A stretch of 64,000 nt of DNA, taken from positions 62,001 to 126,000 of the forward strand of contig JAXLWB010000023.1 in assembly GCA_046328715.1 (NCBI GenBank), in the 5' to 3' direction. This stretch comes from JAXLWB01 sp046328715. GTDB lineage: Bacteria; Chloroflexota; Anaerolineae; Caldilineales; Caldilineaceae. A model generated the notes under the pieces. That model was not told the DNA's origin. It saw nothing but the letters and a program-made list of their open reading frames with translations, and searched no databases. Position 1 is the stretch's first letter, and every line of letters starts with the position of its first letter. A program made the translations under genes and the position numbers. Below are positions 9,029-17,386 of this stretch, piece after piece.

Positions 9029-9102
9029 GCAAATCGGGGAACACAGAAGTATGCAAAATTTCCTCTGGCTTTATAGATTTTATGGACCGAATCGTTACCA
9101 GA

Positions 9103-9780
9103 TCACCAGAGATTCGGCACCAGGCGGTAGTGGACTTTTTGGGTGTACTCGGTGTAGCCGGGCAGGTCTTGGCGCAGGATGCGCTCTTCGTCGAGGATGC
9201 GCCAGGCGAGGACAGGCACTTCGAGCGCCACAATCAGCAAGCCCCACCACGAGCCGAGGGCCAACGGGACACCAGCAACCATGATCAGCACGCCGACGTA
9301 CATCGGGTGACGCACCAGGGCGTAGGGTCCGGTGGTGATAACTTTCTGGTTTTCCACTGTTTCAATCGTCGAGCCGCCGTAGCTGTTGGCGCGGAAGACA
9401 AGCAGGTTGACGTACAATCCCAACGCCACCATCAGATCGCCGAGCAATACAATAGGCGTCGGCACAGGCGACCAACCAAAACGATGGTCGAGTGCACAGA
9501 AAATAAATAAGGCAGGAATGACCACGATTGCCAGCGTCATGATGATCTTCTGGGCTGGAGATTCCTCGGAGGCAGGGCCAAACTTCTTGCGTCGTTCGAG
9601 CAGTTCGGGGTCGTAGAGGGAGAGGTAGACGCCAATACCGTTGACCGCCACTAAAAAGACGACAATAAAGAGCCAGCCTTGCCAGTAGTTGAGCGTCCAC
9701 GCCGGGAGAAAGAGCAACAGTCCAAGCGCGACCACACCGATCGCAAAAGTCCTCAACGTAGGAAGAATAAGCTTTTTCAT
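9103..9780 (-). CDS. isoprenylcysteine carboxyl methyltransferase-family membrane protein
   Basis: A 225-residue integral membrane protein with about five hydrophobic segments and the signature of the ICMT/PEMT methyltransferase family: GPYALVRHPMYVG (around residues 150-162) and, at the C-terminus, DEERIL...L.GY.EY...V.YRLVP, which together bind S-adenosylmethionine. Bacterial members methylate unknown small or lipid substrates. AAGGA lies 9 nt before the start. It is the last gene of the TetR-headed operon, 19 nt after the soluble methyltransferase gene. Confidence 0.88.
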   Translation of the reverse strand: MKKLILPTLRTFAIGVVALGLLLFLPAWTLNYWQGWLFIVVFLVAVNGIGVYLSLYDPELLERRKKFGPASEESPAQKIIMTLAIVVIPALFIFCALDHRFGWSPVPTPIVLLGDLMVALGLYVNLLVFRANSYGGSTIETVENQKVITTGPYALVRHPMYVGVLIMVAGVPLALGSWWGLLIVALEVPVLAWRILDEERILRQDLPGYTEYTQKVHYRLVPNLW

Positions 9781-9799
9781 GGTTCATTTCCTTTCTGTG

Positions 9800-10777
9800 C
9801 TACTTCACAAACGCAGTCGCGAAACCACCCCAGGCACGCTTTCCCGTGGTCTCGTTGCCCAGCGTCTGCTGTTCGCCCAATGTCAACCCGCAACTGCGCA
9901 GCAACTCCGCAACTTGTTCCCGTGAAGGCGGTGTGCTATCGACGCCAAACTTGAACGGTTCACCTGCCGCCCTCGTGCTAGCCCGGGCATACCGCCAATA
10001 GAACGCATTCGATGTAAGCGACTCGCTGCTAAAGTAGTCAAAGGCAATCAGGCTGCCTTTGGCACAACTAGCAACCTTACGCAATGTCTCCTCAATCGCC
10101 TGCCGCTCCAGATAAATGGTCACGCCCTCCCACAAGAAGAGCGTCGGTTGGCTGCGATCAAAACCGGCGGCCCCGAGGCGTTCAAGCCAATCTTCCTTCT
10201 CGAAATCAGCCGGGACAAAGGTGACTACGGTCGTGTCGATGCCGCTCTGCGTCAGCGCTTGGCGTTTGATGGCTTGCGTCTGGGGTGTATCGACCTCGAA
10301 GCAGCGGACATCCGCCTGCTTGGGCAAACGGTAAGAGCGGGTGTCGAAGCCCGCGCCGAGCGTAACAAATTGGGTGACATGGGCAAGGGAGCGGGCTACC
10401 ACACTGTCGAAAAATGTCTGGCGGGCCGAAGCTTCATATTGGATCGGAATTTCACCCTCGAATGGATAGCGGAAGGCTTGGGGCACAAAACCGGTGAGTC
10501 GATGGGCAAAGAGCATTGGCCCTGCGCTCAGACGAACGGCCAGCGGCGAAATACCAGGCACTGCCAACAGCAGCCGATTCGCCGCCTCATCCTGACGAGT
10601 TCCCAGGTTGTGCATAAACCAGCGCGCCGAAAGCGGTCCCTGCGCCGTCCCCGACACACCCGATCTTCTGCCAATCAGCAGCAATTTGCCGACCCAAATC
10701 ACGTAGCCCAGTAAAGTAACTGGAAAAAGCACAATATTTAGCAAGTAAAAAACAGTCGCTGCGAAAAAGGTACGCAT
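9800..10777 (-). CDS. class I SAM-dependent methyltransferase, LCMT/TIGR00027-like
   Basis: A 325-residue protein with one or two N-terminal hydrophobic segments (residues 1-35) followed by a methyltransferase domain of the leucine carboxyl methyltransferase superfamily. SAM-binding motif I is VTLGAGFDTRSYRL, and FEVDTPQTQAIK follows as the acidic post-motif; LFLWEGVTIYL is the characteristic later strand. Substrate unknown. GGGAGAG precedes the ATG. It sits between the TetR gene and the ICMT-like gene in one operon, so two different methyltransferases are under one regulator. Confidence 0.88.
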   Translation of the reverse strand: MRTFFAATVFYLLNIVLFPVTLLGYVIWVGKLLLIGRRSGVSGTAQGPLSARWFMHNLGTRQDEAANRLLLAVPGISPLAVRLSAGPMLFAHRLTGFVPQAFRYPFEGEIPIQYEASARQTFFDSVVARSLAHVTQFVTLGAGFDTRSYRLPKQADVRCFEVDTPQTQAIKRQALTQSGIDTTVVTFVPADFEKEDWLERLGAAGFDRSQPTLFLWEGVTIYLERQAIEETLRKVASCAKGSLIAFDYFSSESLTSNAFYWRYARASTRAAGEPFKFGVDSTPPSREQVAELLRSCGLTLGEQQTLGNETTGKRAWGGFATAFVK

Positions 10778-10851
10778 GCAAACTCTCCCTCACGCCGCTC
10801 ACGAATCATCCAGCCACGGCCCTGTGAGTGACATGAACCGTGCCACACTCA

Positions 10852-11568
10852 CTATGCTTTACCCTCAGCTTGTAATGTCATCGCCCAGATCTTCACAGCT
10901 TCGGCGTCGGTGCGCAACAAAGAATTGGGCGACGCCCCTAAGACGCGTTCAATTGCATCCATGTAGGCGGCGTGGGTAGCCACAATGGCGTCCACACACT
11001 CCACTTTGCTCGGCGTTTCAAGTAAGGTGAGCAGCAACTGAGCGTGGGTGTTGCTCATCCCGTGCTGAAGGGCAAGGATGATTTCACCCGCTTGTTCGGG
11101 GTAGGCAGTCGTAAAGACCCCTTCTTGAATGCCCTGGCGCACGATCGCAGTCAGCAAGGGAGCGCGCTGCTTGATCACCGCATCATCCACCTTCTGGCGG
11201 ACAATGGCATTGTCATCGTGATACCAGACCTTAACCAGTTGCGCCACTGAACGTTTCTGCGCCATGCGTAAGCGGTCCAGAGTCGTAAAGAAACCCTGGA
11301 GTTTTTCGAGCGCTGACAGCTGCGCATCCTCGATCAGGGGCAGAAGCGGCTTTTCCCCCTCTTCCTGGATGCGGGCGATAAAGGCATCCAACACCGCTGG
11401 TTTCGAGTCAAAGTAATGGTAAAACGCCCCGCTGGAAATCTTGAGTTCGGTCAGGATGTCGCCAATCGTCATCCGCTCGTAGCCCTTGCTATAGATAAGC
11501 TGTTGCGTGGCATCAAGGATCTCGTTGCGTTTTTCGATATACTCCTGCTCTTTAAAGATACGCGCCAT
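10852..11568 (-). CDS. TetR family transcriptional regulator
   Basis: A 238-residue TetR/AcrR repressor. The N-terminal helix-turn-helix reads from RNEILDATQQLIYSKGYE through ISSGAFYHYFDSKPAVL (residues 13-60); the rest is a helical ligand-binding and dimer domain. It probably senses a small molecule and controls itself and the two methyltransferase genes downstream. The promoter and a palindromic operator just upstream of the start are listed separately and support autoregulation. A GGAG precedes the start codon. Confidence 0.92.
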   Translation of the reverse strand: MARIFKEQEYIEKRNEILDATQQLIYSKGYERMTIGDILTELKISSGAFYHYFDSKPAVLDAFIARIQEEGEKPLLPLIEDAQLSALEKLQGFFTTLDRLRMAQKRSVAQLVKVWYHDDNAIVRQKVDDAVIKQRAPLLTAIVRQGIQEGVFTTAYPEQAGEIILALQHGMSNTHAQLLLTLLETPSKVECVDAIVATHAAYMDAIERVLGASPNSLLRTDAEAVKIWAMTLQAEGKA

Positions 11569-11582
11569 AAGGCTCCATAATT

Positions 11583-11605
11583 AATAAACCGAGTCTCTAT
11601 TTATT
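11583..11605 (-). promoter_or_regulatory. candidate TetR operator
   Basis: A 23-bp palindrome centred on 11594: AATAAA (11583-11588) pairs with TTTATT (11600-11605) and GAG with CTC around the central T; 9 of 11 positions match. It lies between the -10 box and the start codon of the TetR gene, where a repressor would block initiation. Confidence 0.6.
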
Positions 11606-11608
11606 TTT

Positions 11609-11637
11609 AGTATACGCCTGTTATGGTTGGTTGTCAA
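11609..11637 (-). promoter_or_regulatory. sigma-70 promoter of the TetR operon
   Basis: On the minus strand TTGACA (11637-11632), a 17-nt spacer and TATACT (11614-11609): near-perfect consensus, directed at the TetR gene about 40 nt away. Confidence 0.75.
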
Positions 11638-11654
11638 GGGAGGACAAAAAGCCA

Positions 11655-11711
11655 TTCAGAAACCCGCACGTCAGTAAGGGGCCACCGTACGCTAACGCTA
11701 ACGGCCCTGAA
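11655..11711. repeat. CCCGCACGT...GCTAACGG dispersed repeat, copy 1
   Basis: The segment begins TCAGAAACCCGCACGTCAGT, continues AAGG and ends CGCTAACGCTAACGGCCCTGAA. The reverse complement of 61488-61574 has the same two ends with a longer centre, so this is one repeat family present twice in the window. Confidence 0.7.
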
Positions 11712-11735
11712 GCAACAAATCCTCCGTTATCCAAT

Positions 11736-11764
11736 TTGACACTTCCTACATGCTGTGCTACTGT
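11736..11764 (+). promoter_or_regulatory. candidate promoter of the 29-codon peptide
   Basis: TTGACA at 11736-11741, a 17-nt spacer ending in TGC, and TACTGT at 11759-11764, i.e. a perfect -35 with a weak -10 that has the extended TGn. It is about 50 nt before the Shine-Dalgarno of the small reading frame. Confidence 0.45.
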
Positions 11765-11812
11765 TGCGTCACCTTATCAATAAACCTTATTCTGCGTAAA
11801 GGAGGCGCAACG

Positions 11813-11902
11813 ATGATCCAAATCAGCGATACCCGTGCGAAGACAACGATGACCATTGTTTCTTCTGCCTCGTTTGGACCATGTGCGCCTGCTGCTGAGT
11901 AA
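11813..11902 (+). CDS. 29-residue peptide in its own transcription unit
   Basis: A small frame starting MIQISDTRAK and ending GPCAPAAE, with Ser/Thr/Ala-rich middle and a single cysteine near the end. AAGGAGG (11799-11804 region) lies 8 nt before the ATG, a consensus -35 lies upstream and a strong intrinsic terminator begins 20 nt after the stop. The whole unit is under 230 nt. It is not a recognised leader or RiPP precursor; a regulatory leader peptide for the acetyltransferase downstream, a secreted or modified peptide, or a small RNA that happens to contain a frame are alternatives. The opposite strand also has a 78-codon frame over the same region, judged spurious. Confidence 0.4.
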   Translation: MIQISDTRAKTTMTIVSSASFGPCAPAAE

Positions 11903-11922
11903 GAGTTACCTTTCGATTTTTC

Positions 11923-11960
11923 AAGCCGCAGCGCATCTAACTGATGTCTGCGGCTTTTTT
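11923..11960 (+). terminator. intrinsic terminator after the small peptide
   Basis: AAGCCGCAG (11923-11931) pairs with CTGCGGCTT (11948-11956) and the stem runs into a six-T tract (11955-11960). The loop contains an inner CATC/GATG pair. Confidence 0.85.
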
Positions 11961-12008
11961 GTTGCTTGAGTTTGCCGTCCTGTTGGATGGGCAAGCTGCT
12001 TTGAGATC

Positions 12009-12056
12009 AAGCGACGTAGACATCGGTTGAAGACTGATGTCTACGTCGCTTTTTTT
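12009..12056 (+). terminator. second strong intrinsic terminator
   Basis: A perfect 16-bp stem (AAGCGACGTAGACATC, 12009-12024, with 12036-12051), an 11-nt loop and a seven-T run. It lies 50 nt after the first terminator and just before the acetyltransferase gene, so transcription from the left is stopped twice. Confidence 0.9.
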
Positions 12057-12065
12057 GTTTCCCGC

Positions 12066-12089
12066 AGAACAAGATTGCAATCTTGTTCT
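12066..12089. repeat. 24-bp perfect palindrome
   Basis: AGAACAAGATTG followed immediately by its reverse complement, 14 nt before the acetyltransferase start. It may be a dispersed repeat, or an operator or mRNA hairpin near the ribosome site. Confidence 0.6.
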
Positions 12090-12102
12090 ACATCTCATCA
12101 CT

Positions 12103-12804
12103 ATGACCAATGCTCAACTGATGCAACTCCACATCACAACCCTCTATCGCTTTGACGAAGGTGGACGTTTGTTGGCAACCAACGAACTAGGCTTTCCGAC
12201 TGCGCCGCGCTTCTACTTGGGTAGAACGACGGAAGGGAACTTCTGGCGCTTTCGGCATGATTTGCCAGCAACCATCTGTCAGCGACTCGAAGTATTATGT
12301 CAAGCCGAGCCGGTTGCAGCCGACCTGAGGACGCCGCTCGAGCAATATCTTGCCATTCGTCGGGTGCTGGAAGAGGATGCGCCGATTGAGCATGAATATC
12401 GTGGGCCGGCCTATTGGCTACCAGAACGAGTCTCAGAGCAGCGCAACGCGTTCTTGCTCGATGAAGGAAACCTGCACTTGGTTGAGCCACACTTTGCCTG
12501 GCTGCTGAAACCAGGAGAATTTCAACATGCTGCCCCGGTTGCCGCAGTGGTTGAGGATGGCAAGGCTGTTTCGATCTGCTTTTGTTCACGCATTCCGGGC
12601 CAAGCAAGCGAGGCAGGACTCAATACAGTCGAGGCATATCGCGGCAGAGGCTATGCGGCGGCGGTGGTTGCACGTTGGGCAGTGGCTCTGCGTCAACAGG
12701 GCTATCTCCCCCTCTACAGCACCTCGTGGGACAACCTGTCCTCGCAAGCGGTGGCACGTAAGTCGGGTGCAATCTGTTATGGAGAGGATTGGAGTATGGA
12801 TTGA
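12103..12804 (+). CDS. GNAT family N-acetyltransferase
   Basis: A 233-residue protein whose C-terminal half is a GNAT acetyltransferase: an acidic strand (APVAAVVEDGKAVSICF), then LNTVEAYRGRGYAAAVVARW with the R-G-x-G-x-A acetyl-CoA pyrophosphate loop, then PLYSTSWDNLSSQAVARKSG. The N-terminal 110 residues form a separate region rich in aromatic residues and may shape the acceptor site. The start at 12103 is chosen because upstream codons fall inside the terminator and palindrome; no clear Shine-Dalgarno. It opens the plus-strand island. Acceptor unknown. Confidence 0.82.
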   Translation: MTNAQLMQLHITTLYRFDEGGRLLATNELGFPTAPRFYLGRTTEGNFWRFRHDLPATICQRLEVLCQAEPVAADLRTPLEQYLAIRRVLEEDAPIEHEYRGPAYWLPERVSEQRNAFLLDEGNLHLVEPHFAWLLKPGEFQHAAPVAAVVEDGKAVSICFCSRIPGQASEAGLNTVEAYRGRGYAAAVVARWAVALRQQGYLPLYSTSWDNLSSQAVARKSGAICYGEDWSMD

Positions 12805-12873
12805 GATTGCGGATCGATCTTTTTTACTACTGTTGGCATGGGAAGTATATCGCCTGACTTGAAAGGAGGAGTG

Positions 12874-14196
12874 ATGCAACGTTCTATAGTTCGACCAAGA
12901 TTTGGGATATTGTTTGTTCTGTCGATATTGCTTTCGCTGGTTGCGGTAGGTTGTGGCCCAGAATCATCAGCCAGCAAACAAGCGGAATTGGGCAGTGCAA
13001 CCGTTCGCTGGGCAACGTGGGATCGCAACAGTCCGGCGGAGACGATGTTAGTCAAACAGTTTCAGGAAGAGAACCCGCAGGTGGAATTTAAACGTGAGGA
13101 GATGACCAGTAACGCACTCAACACGCTCAAAGCAGCACCGCCCGATCTGCTCAACATGGACATCCGCTACGAGTTCAACACCCTACTCGATCAGGGGAAA
13201 CTTGCCGACCTCAGCGACCTTTGGGAAGAAACTGGTTTGCACGACCAGATCCCTGCCAGCTTACAACGGTTGAGCGAGCGCGATGGCAAACAGTTCTATA
13301 TCCCCTTCGGTTTTGGCTGGGTAGGCTTCTACTACAACAAACAGATCTTTGCCCAATATAACCTCCAACCACCCGAGAATTGGAGTCAGTTTTTGCTGCT
13401 CTGTGAAACCTTAGCACTGAACGGCGAGACACCACTTGCCTTGGCAGGTGCCGATCCGTGGTCGAGTTATGAGTGGTTCGAATACCTTGACCTGCGCCTC
13501 AACGGGCCGGAATTTCACCGCAATTTGCAGCAGGGCAAAGAGAGCTTTCAGGATGAGCGAGTGCGCAACGTGCTGGAAAGCTGGAAATCGCTCTTCGATT
13601 TGGGCTATTTCGTCCAAGGTGCGAAGACGACCCAAGGATTGTCAGCCCTGACCAGCATCATGCGCGCCGAGAAGATCGAAATGTTGAATCGAGACCGGGC
13701 TGTGATGGCGCTCAGTGACGCTTATTACGCCAGCCAATTGCCGGCACCCTTTATGCAACAGGTCGGCTTCTTCCGCTTCCCGGTCATCGACCCGTCACTG
13801 CCTGTCGCCGAAGCAGTCGATGCCTTTGGTTATGTCATTCCTGTGGGGTCAGACAATCCATCCCACGCCATCGCCTTTCTGCGCCAGGTCAGCACGCCGC
13901 AATCGGCGCTGTTGGTGGCACAACAGGGAATCTTCTCGTCTGTCACCTACGCACCGAGCCGCAAAGATGTGGAACTCAGCGGCACCCGCGCCGATCAGCA
14001 AGGGGCAATGGCCATGATTCAAGCGGCAGATGAAACCGTGCCTTACCTCTGGCTGGCCTTGCCCGATCCAACCTGGGGCATGATGCAATACCACTTTACC
14101 CGCTTTGCCACGACCTGGGATGTGGATGCGTTTATGGGCAAGTTGGAAGAAGCAAGGCAGGAGGGGATCAAAAAGGGCTTGTTCAAAGAACAGTAA
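12874..14196 (+). CDS. ABC transporter substrate-binding lipoprotein
   Basis: A 440-residue extracellular solute-binding protein of the sugar-binding family 1 type. It begins with a lipoprotein signal (hydrophobic core then AVGCGP, Cys about residue 27), followed by VRWATWDRNSPAETMLVKQFQEENP, the usual first strand and helix, and YIPFGFGWVGFYYNKQIF, the hinge region. The start at 12874 has GGAGG 6 nt upstream. It should capture a carbohydrate-like ligand outside the membrane. No permease or ATPase gene for import lies next to it, so it either shares a transporter encoded elsewhere or acts alone. Confidence 0.9.
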   Translation: MQRSIVRPRFGILFVLSILLSLVAVGCGPESSASKQAELGSATVRWATWDRNSPAETMLVKQFQEENPQVEFKREEMTSNALNTLKAAPPDLLNMDIRYEFNTLLDQGKLADLSDLWEETGLHDQIPASLQRLSERDGKQFYIPFGFGWVGFYYNKQIFAQYNLQPPENWSQFLLLCETLALNGETPLALAGADPWSSYEWFEYLDLRLNGPEFHRNLQQGKESFQDERVRNVLESWKSLFDLGYFVQGAKTTQGLSALTSIMRAEKIEMLNRDRAVMALSDAYYASQLPAPFMQQVGFFRFPVIDPSLPVAEAVDAFGYVIPVGSDNPSHAIAFLRQVSTPQSALLVAQQGIFSSVTYAPSRKDVELSGTRADQQGAMAMIQAADETVPYLWLALPDPTWGMMQYHFTRFATTWDVDAFMGKLEEARQEGIKKGLFKEQ

Positions 14197-14201
14197 AGAC
14201 A

Positions 14202-14335
14202 AACCCCTCCCTAACCCTCCCCTGATAGGTGAGGGAACTGTCACAGGAAGGATTCAGTTTGGTGGACAGAAGAGCAAACAAAATCTGCCCCTTCATGGTT
14301 CCCTCCCTTTGGGCGGGGAGGGTTAGGGAGGGGTT
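14202..14335. repeat. CCCTCCCTAACCCTCCC inverted repeat
   Basis: Perfect 20-nt arms (14202-14221 and 14316-14335; AACCCCTCCCTAACCCTCCC and its complement) lie about 95 nt apart, with a second pair inside (GAGGGAAC with GTTCCCTC). It fills the gap between the binding protein and the kinase gene. A dispersed intergenic repeat is likely. Confidence 0.7.
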
Positions 14336-14377
14336 CTGTGGGCATTACCCACAACCATGATTGCGGAGCCAACGCAC

Positions 14378-15381
14378 ATGATTGACCAACCAAGTTTGAG
14401 TAAAGAAGCGATCAGGGCAGCCGTGCTCGCCAGCCACCATCTTTCCCTCACCGAGTTGGAGTTTCTGCCGCTGGGAGCCGATGGTCAGGCTTGGGTCTAC
14501 CGAGCGGTTGCCAACGATGGCACTCGCACCTTTGTCAAGCTGAGAACGGGGAAGGTCAAAGAAGCCGGGCTGTTGATTCCGCACTACCTGCAACAACAGG
14601 GAATCGCCCACATCGTAGCGCCAATTCCAACGGTCGATCAGACGCTTTGGCAGCAGGTGGACGAGTTTGCGCTGGTGCTTTATCCCTACGTGGAAGGGCA
14701 CACTGGTCTGGAGCGTGGGCTTTCACCGGTGCAGTGGCAAGAGATTGGTGCTAGTTTGCGCCAGATTCACGCAACAAAAATACCGTCCTCACTGGCCGAA
14801 GAACTGACGTGTGAAACGTTTATACCTGACTGGATGGACTCGCTCCAGCGCAGGATCGTTACGATACACACTCAGGTCGACCGAGATCCAATCGCTGCGG
14901 AACTGGCAAACTTCTGGCAAAAAAAGGCTAGTGTGATCGAACAGCTTGTAGCGCGAGCGGAGGAATTAGGGTGGCAAGTATGCAAGCGCTCACTGCTCCA
15001 GTTCCTTTGCCACGCCGACATCCATGCCGCCAATCTCTTGATCGATCCTCACAACCAGCTTTGGATCGTCGATTGGGACCAGACCATGCTCGCCCCCAAA
15101 GAGCGGGACTTGATGTTTGTGATCGGCGGCGGTGTTCTAGGCCCGAGCCGTCCTGAGGAGGAAGCCGCCTTTTTGCTGGGATATGGGGCGAAGAGATCGA
15201 TCAACAGGCGCTGGCCTATTATCGTTATGCCTGGGCGGTGCAAGACATTGGGGCCTTTGCCGAAGACGTCTTTGCCCGACCGGAATTAAGTGAAGCAGCC
15301 AGGGCGCAGTCACTCCGCTATTTCAAAAGCCTCTTCGATCCGGGCATGATCGTTGAAACGGCACTACAAAGTAAATGTTAA
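14378..15381 (+). pseudogene. aminoglycoside phosphotransferase-fold kinase, frameshifted near the C-terminus
   Basis: An APH-fold small-molecule kinase resembling spectinomycin/choline-type kinases. Catalytic loop CHADIHAANLLID (Asp, Asn) and metal motif IVDWDQ are intact, as is the Lys strand TFVKLR. After LLGYG at about 15185 the frame runs into an unrelated tail ending at 15289, while the frame one base back continues with EEIDQQALAYYRYAW and ends naturally at 15381. Adding one G to the run GGGG at 15185-15188 restores one protein of about 334 residues. GGAG lies 9 nt before the ATG at 14378. This is either recent inactivation or a sequencing slip; the kinase core would survive either way. 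Confidence 0.8.
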
Positions 15382-16415
15382 TCAATGAGATCAACTGTAT
15401 GAGCAATCTACCTAACCTCCAAAACGATTTTCAACTGCGAACACCTACTGTTAGTGATATTCCAGACTTGGTTGCCTTACACAACAAGTGTTGGCGAGCG
15501 CTGTCTGGCAACGATGTAATGACCGAAGCAATCCTTCGTTCTGAATGGGAGTCTCCCAGCTTCGATCCAGAACGTGACTGTCATCTGGCAATCTCTGCGG
15601 CAGGGCAGATTGTGGGAATGGCCAACATTCATAATCGCCCACCCTATGTCAACTACTACTCTGATGTTCAAGTTGATCCAGAATGGCAGCGGCGGGGCAT
15701 TGGCAGTGCATTGAACCAGTGGGTCGAAACAAGCATCGCAGCCCGTTTGGCGCAAGCGCCAGCCGAAGCACGAGTCCAAGTGAATGGCAATATTCTGAGT
15801 ACGCACATGGCAGCCCGTCAACTGTTGCTCGATCAGGGCTATCAGCATACGCGCAGCTTTTACGAAATGGACGTCGTGTTAACAACGCAGCCTGCGGCCC
15901 CCACCTTTCCAGAGGGAATAACACTCAAGCCCTTCAACCCAGACCTGGATAAGGAAGCTGCCTATCTCGCTCATCAGGATGCCTTTCGTGACCACTATGG
16001 CCACGTCGAAACGAGCTTCGAGCAAGGCTTTCCGCAGTGGTGGCACCATATCACCGAGCATCCGCATTACGATCCGACAGCCTTTTTCCTGGCGATGGAT
16101 GGCAACGAGATTGCAGGCTACATCTTTTGTTATCCCCAGGATTACGAGTTTGCGGAGATGGCCTGGATCGATACGTTGGGTGTGCGTCGTCCCTGGCGCA
16201 ACCGCGGCTTGGGGGTGGCGCTGCTTCGCCATATCTTTGGCGAAATGGTCCGCCGCGGTCAAAAACGAGTTGGCTTGGCGGTAGATGCCAGCAGCCTGAC
16301 CGGGGCGACGCGACTCTATGAAAAGGCTGGCATGAAAACCTTTCGTCAATTTGACCGCTACAGCAAGGAACTTCGTCCCGGCAAAGATTTGACTACCCAA
16401 GAGGTGACCACGTGA
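15375..16415 (+). CDS. two-domain GNAT N-acetyltransferase
   Basis: 346 residues with two GNAT domains in tandem. The first (about 20-165) has VDPEWQRRGIGSALNQW as acetyl-CoA loop; the second (about 180-335) has VRRPWRNRGLGVALLRH and ends TGATRLYEKAGM. Double GNATs of this kind include mycothiol synthase-like enzymes, but the acceptor here is unknown. The ATG at 15375 overlaps the end of the repaired kinase frame; 15399 is the alternative start. Its stop overlaps the GTG of the next kinase (GTGA), so acetyltransferase and kinase are translationally coupled. Confidence 0.88.
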   Translation: MLINEINCMSNLPNLQNDFQLRTPTVSDIPDLVALHNKCWRALSGNDVMTEAILRSEWESPSFDPERDCHLAISAAGQIVGMANIHNRPPYVNYYSDVQVDPEWQRRGIGSALNQWVETSIAARLAQAPAEARVQVNGNILSTHMAARQLLLDQGYQHTRSFYEMDVVLTTQPAAPTFPEGITLKPFNPDLDKEAAYLAHQDAFRDHYGHVETSFEQGFPQWWHHITEHPHYDPTAFFLAMDGNEIAGYIFCYPQDYEFAEMAWIDTLGVRRPWRNRGLGVALLRHIFGEMVRRGQKRVGLAVDASSLTGATRLYEKAGMKTFRQFDRYSKELRPGKDLTTQEVTT

Positions 16416-17386
16416 AGATAGCGACCATCCACAGTACGCTGGATGCCGATGCACTGCAAACAATGATTCTCTCGCGCTACGATCTTGGCGAAGTGTACTG
16501 GTGCAAGTTCTGGCAGCGTGGGCTCAACGATACCTATATCGCCAAAACTTCCACAGGCAAGTTTGTGCTGCGCGTCTATCGCGCTGGCTGGCGTACGCAG
16601 GAGGACATTCAGTATGAGGTCGCCATGCTCGATCATCTACACCAGGCAGGGATTCGTGTGGCCAGTGCGCTCCCAGACCGCACTGGCCAGGCGATCCACC
16701 AGATCGAGAGCATTGAGGGGGAACGGTATGCTGTATTGTTCAGCTTTGCAGCAGGCAAGCCGATTCCCTTTGACAATGCCGAGCAGAGCGAACGTTTTGG
16801 CGCACTGATAGCACAGATTCATCAAGCCAGCGACCGCTTTGTTTCACCCTACCGTCGCTTGGTGCTCGATCTCAACCATCTGATCTACGAGCCAATGGCG
16901 GCCATTCTGACCCATCTCGAAGCGGAGGCAGAGCGAACGATACTACAACAATCAGCGGAACGGCTCGTCGCCAAACTCAGCTCACTTCCCCTGTCTGCTC
17001 TCGATACCGGCTTTTGTCACGGCGATACCCACAACTGGAACGCCCACGTGGGTGAGGATGGCAGTATCACCATGATTGACTTCGACTGTTCGGGCGTGGG
17101 CTGGCGTGCCTATGACTTGGGCGTCTTTTTATGGTCATCGCTGTGGGAGAAGAGCAAAGAGACAGCTTGGCAGCCATTTCTGCGTGGCTACACGAATGAA
17201 CGATCTTTAAATGAGGCAGAGAGCGCTGCGATTCCCCTGTTCGCCTGGGCGCGCCAGCTTTGGTTCTTGGGCTTGCGCATGGCCAACAACCCAGTCATCT
17301 GGGGCTATGCCTGGACAGACACACAGAATGAGTTGAAATTTTTACAACGTCTAGAGGAGAGCGCCGGATATGACCCTAACATTTAG
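16412..17386 (+). CDS. phosphotransferase, APH/homoserine kinase II-like
   Basis: A 324-residue kinase of the aminoglycoside phosphotransferase fold. N-lobe: FWQRGLNDTYIAKTSTGKFVLRVYR with the ATP-binding Lys; catalytic loop FCHGDTHNWNAHV with Asp and Asn; metal motif MIDFDCSG. The arrangement and length recall ThrB-type homoserine kinase and Ser/Thr kinase-like YihE proteins. It uses a GTG start preceded by GAGGTG and overlapping the previous stop. The next gene starts inside its last 17 nt. Substrate unknown; all key residues are present, so it should be active. Confidence 0.85.
   Translation: MKIATIHSTLDADALQTMILSRYDLGEVYWCKFWQRGLNDTYIAKTSTGKFVLRVYRAGWRTQEDIQYEVAMLDHLHQAGIRVASALPDRTGQAIHQIESIEGERYAVLFSFAAGKPIPFDNAEQSERFGALIAQIHQASDRFVSPYRRLVLDLNHLIYEPMAAILTHLEAEAERTILQQSAERLVAKLSSLPLSALDTGFCHGDTHNWNAHVGEDGSITMIDFDCSGVGWRAYDLGVFLWSSLWEKSKETAWQPFLRGYTNERSLNEAESAAIPLFAWARQLWFLGLRMANNPVIWGYAWTDTQNELKFLQRLEESAGYDPNI

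Larger units (their letters stand above)
8558..9102. other. repeat-rich intergenic region
   Basis: 545 nt with no credible gene. It is made of two palindromic elements (8704-8795 and 8890-8964) embedded in a diverged direct repeat (8801-8857 and 8969-9028). The short frames that cross it do not look like protein. Confidence 0.6.

Noticed and set aside
11758..11994. 78-codon minus-strand frame
   Set aside because: It runs through the terminator and the peptide unit, has no ribosome site and a low-complexity charged start; a shadow.
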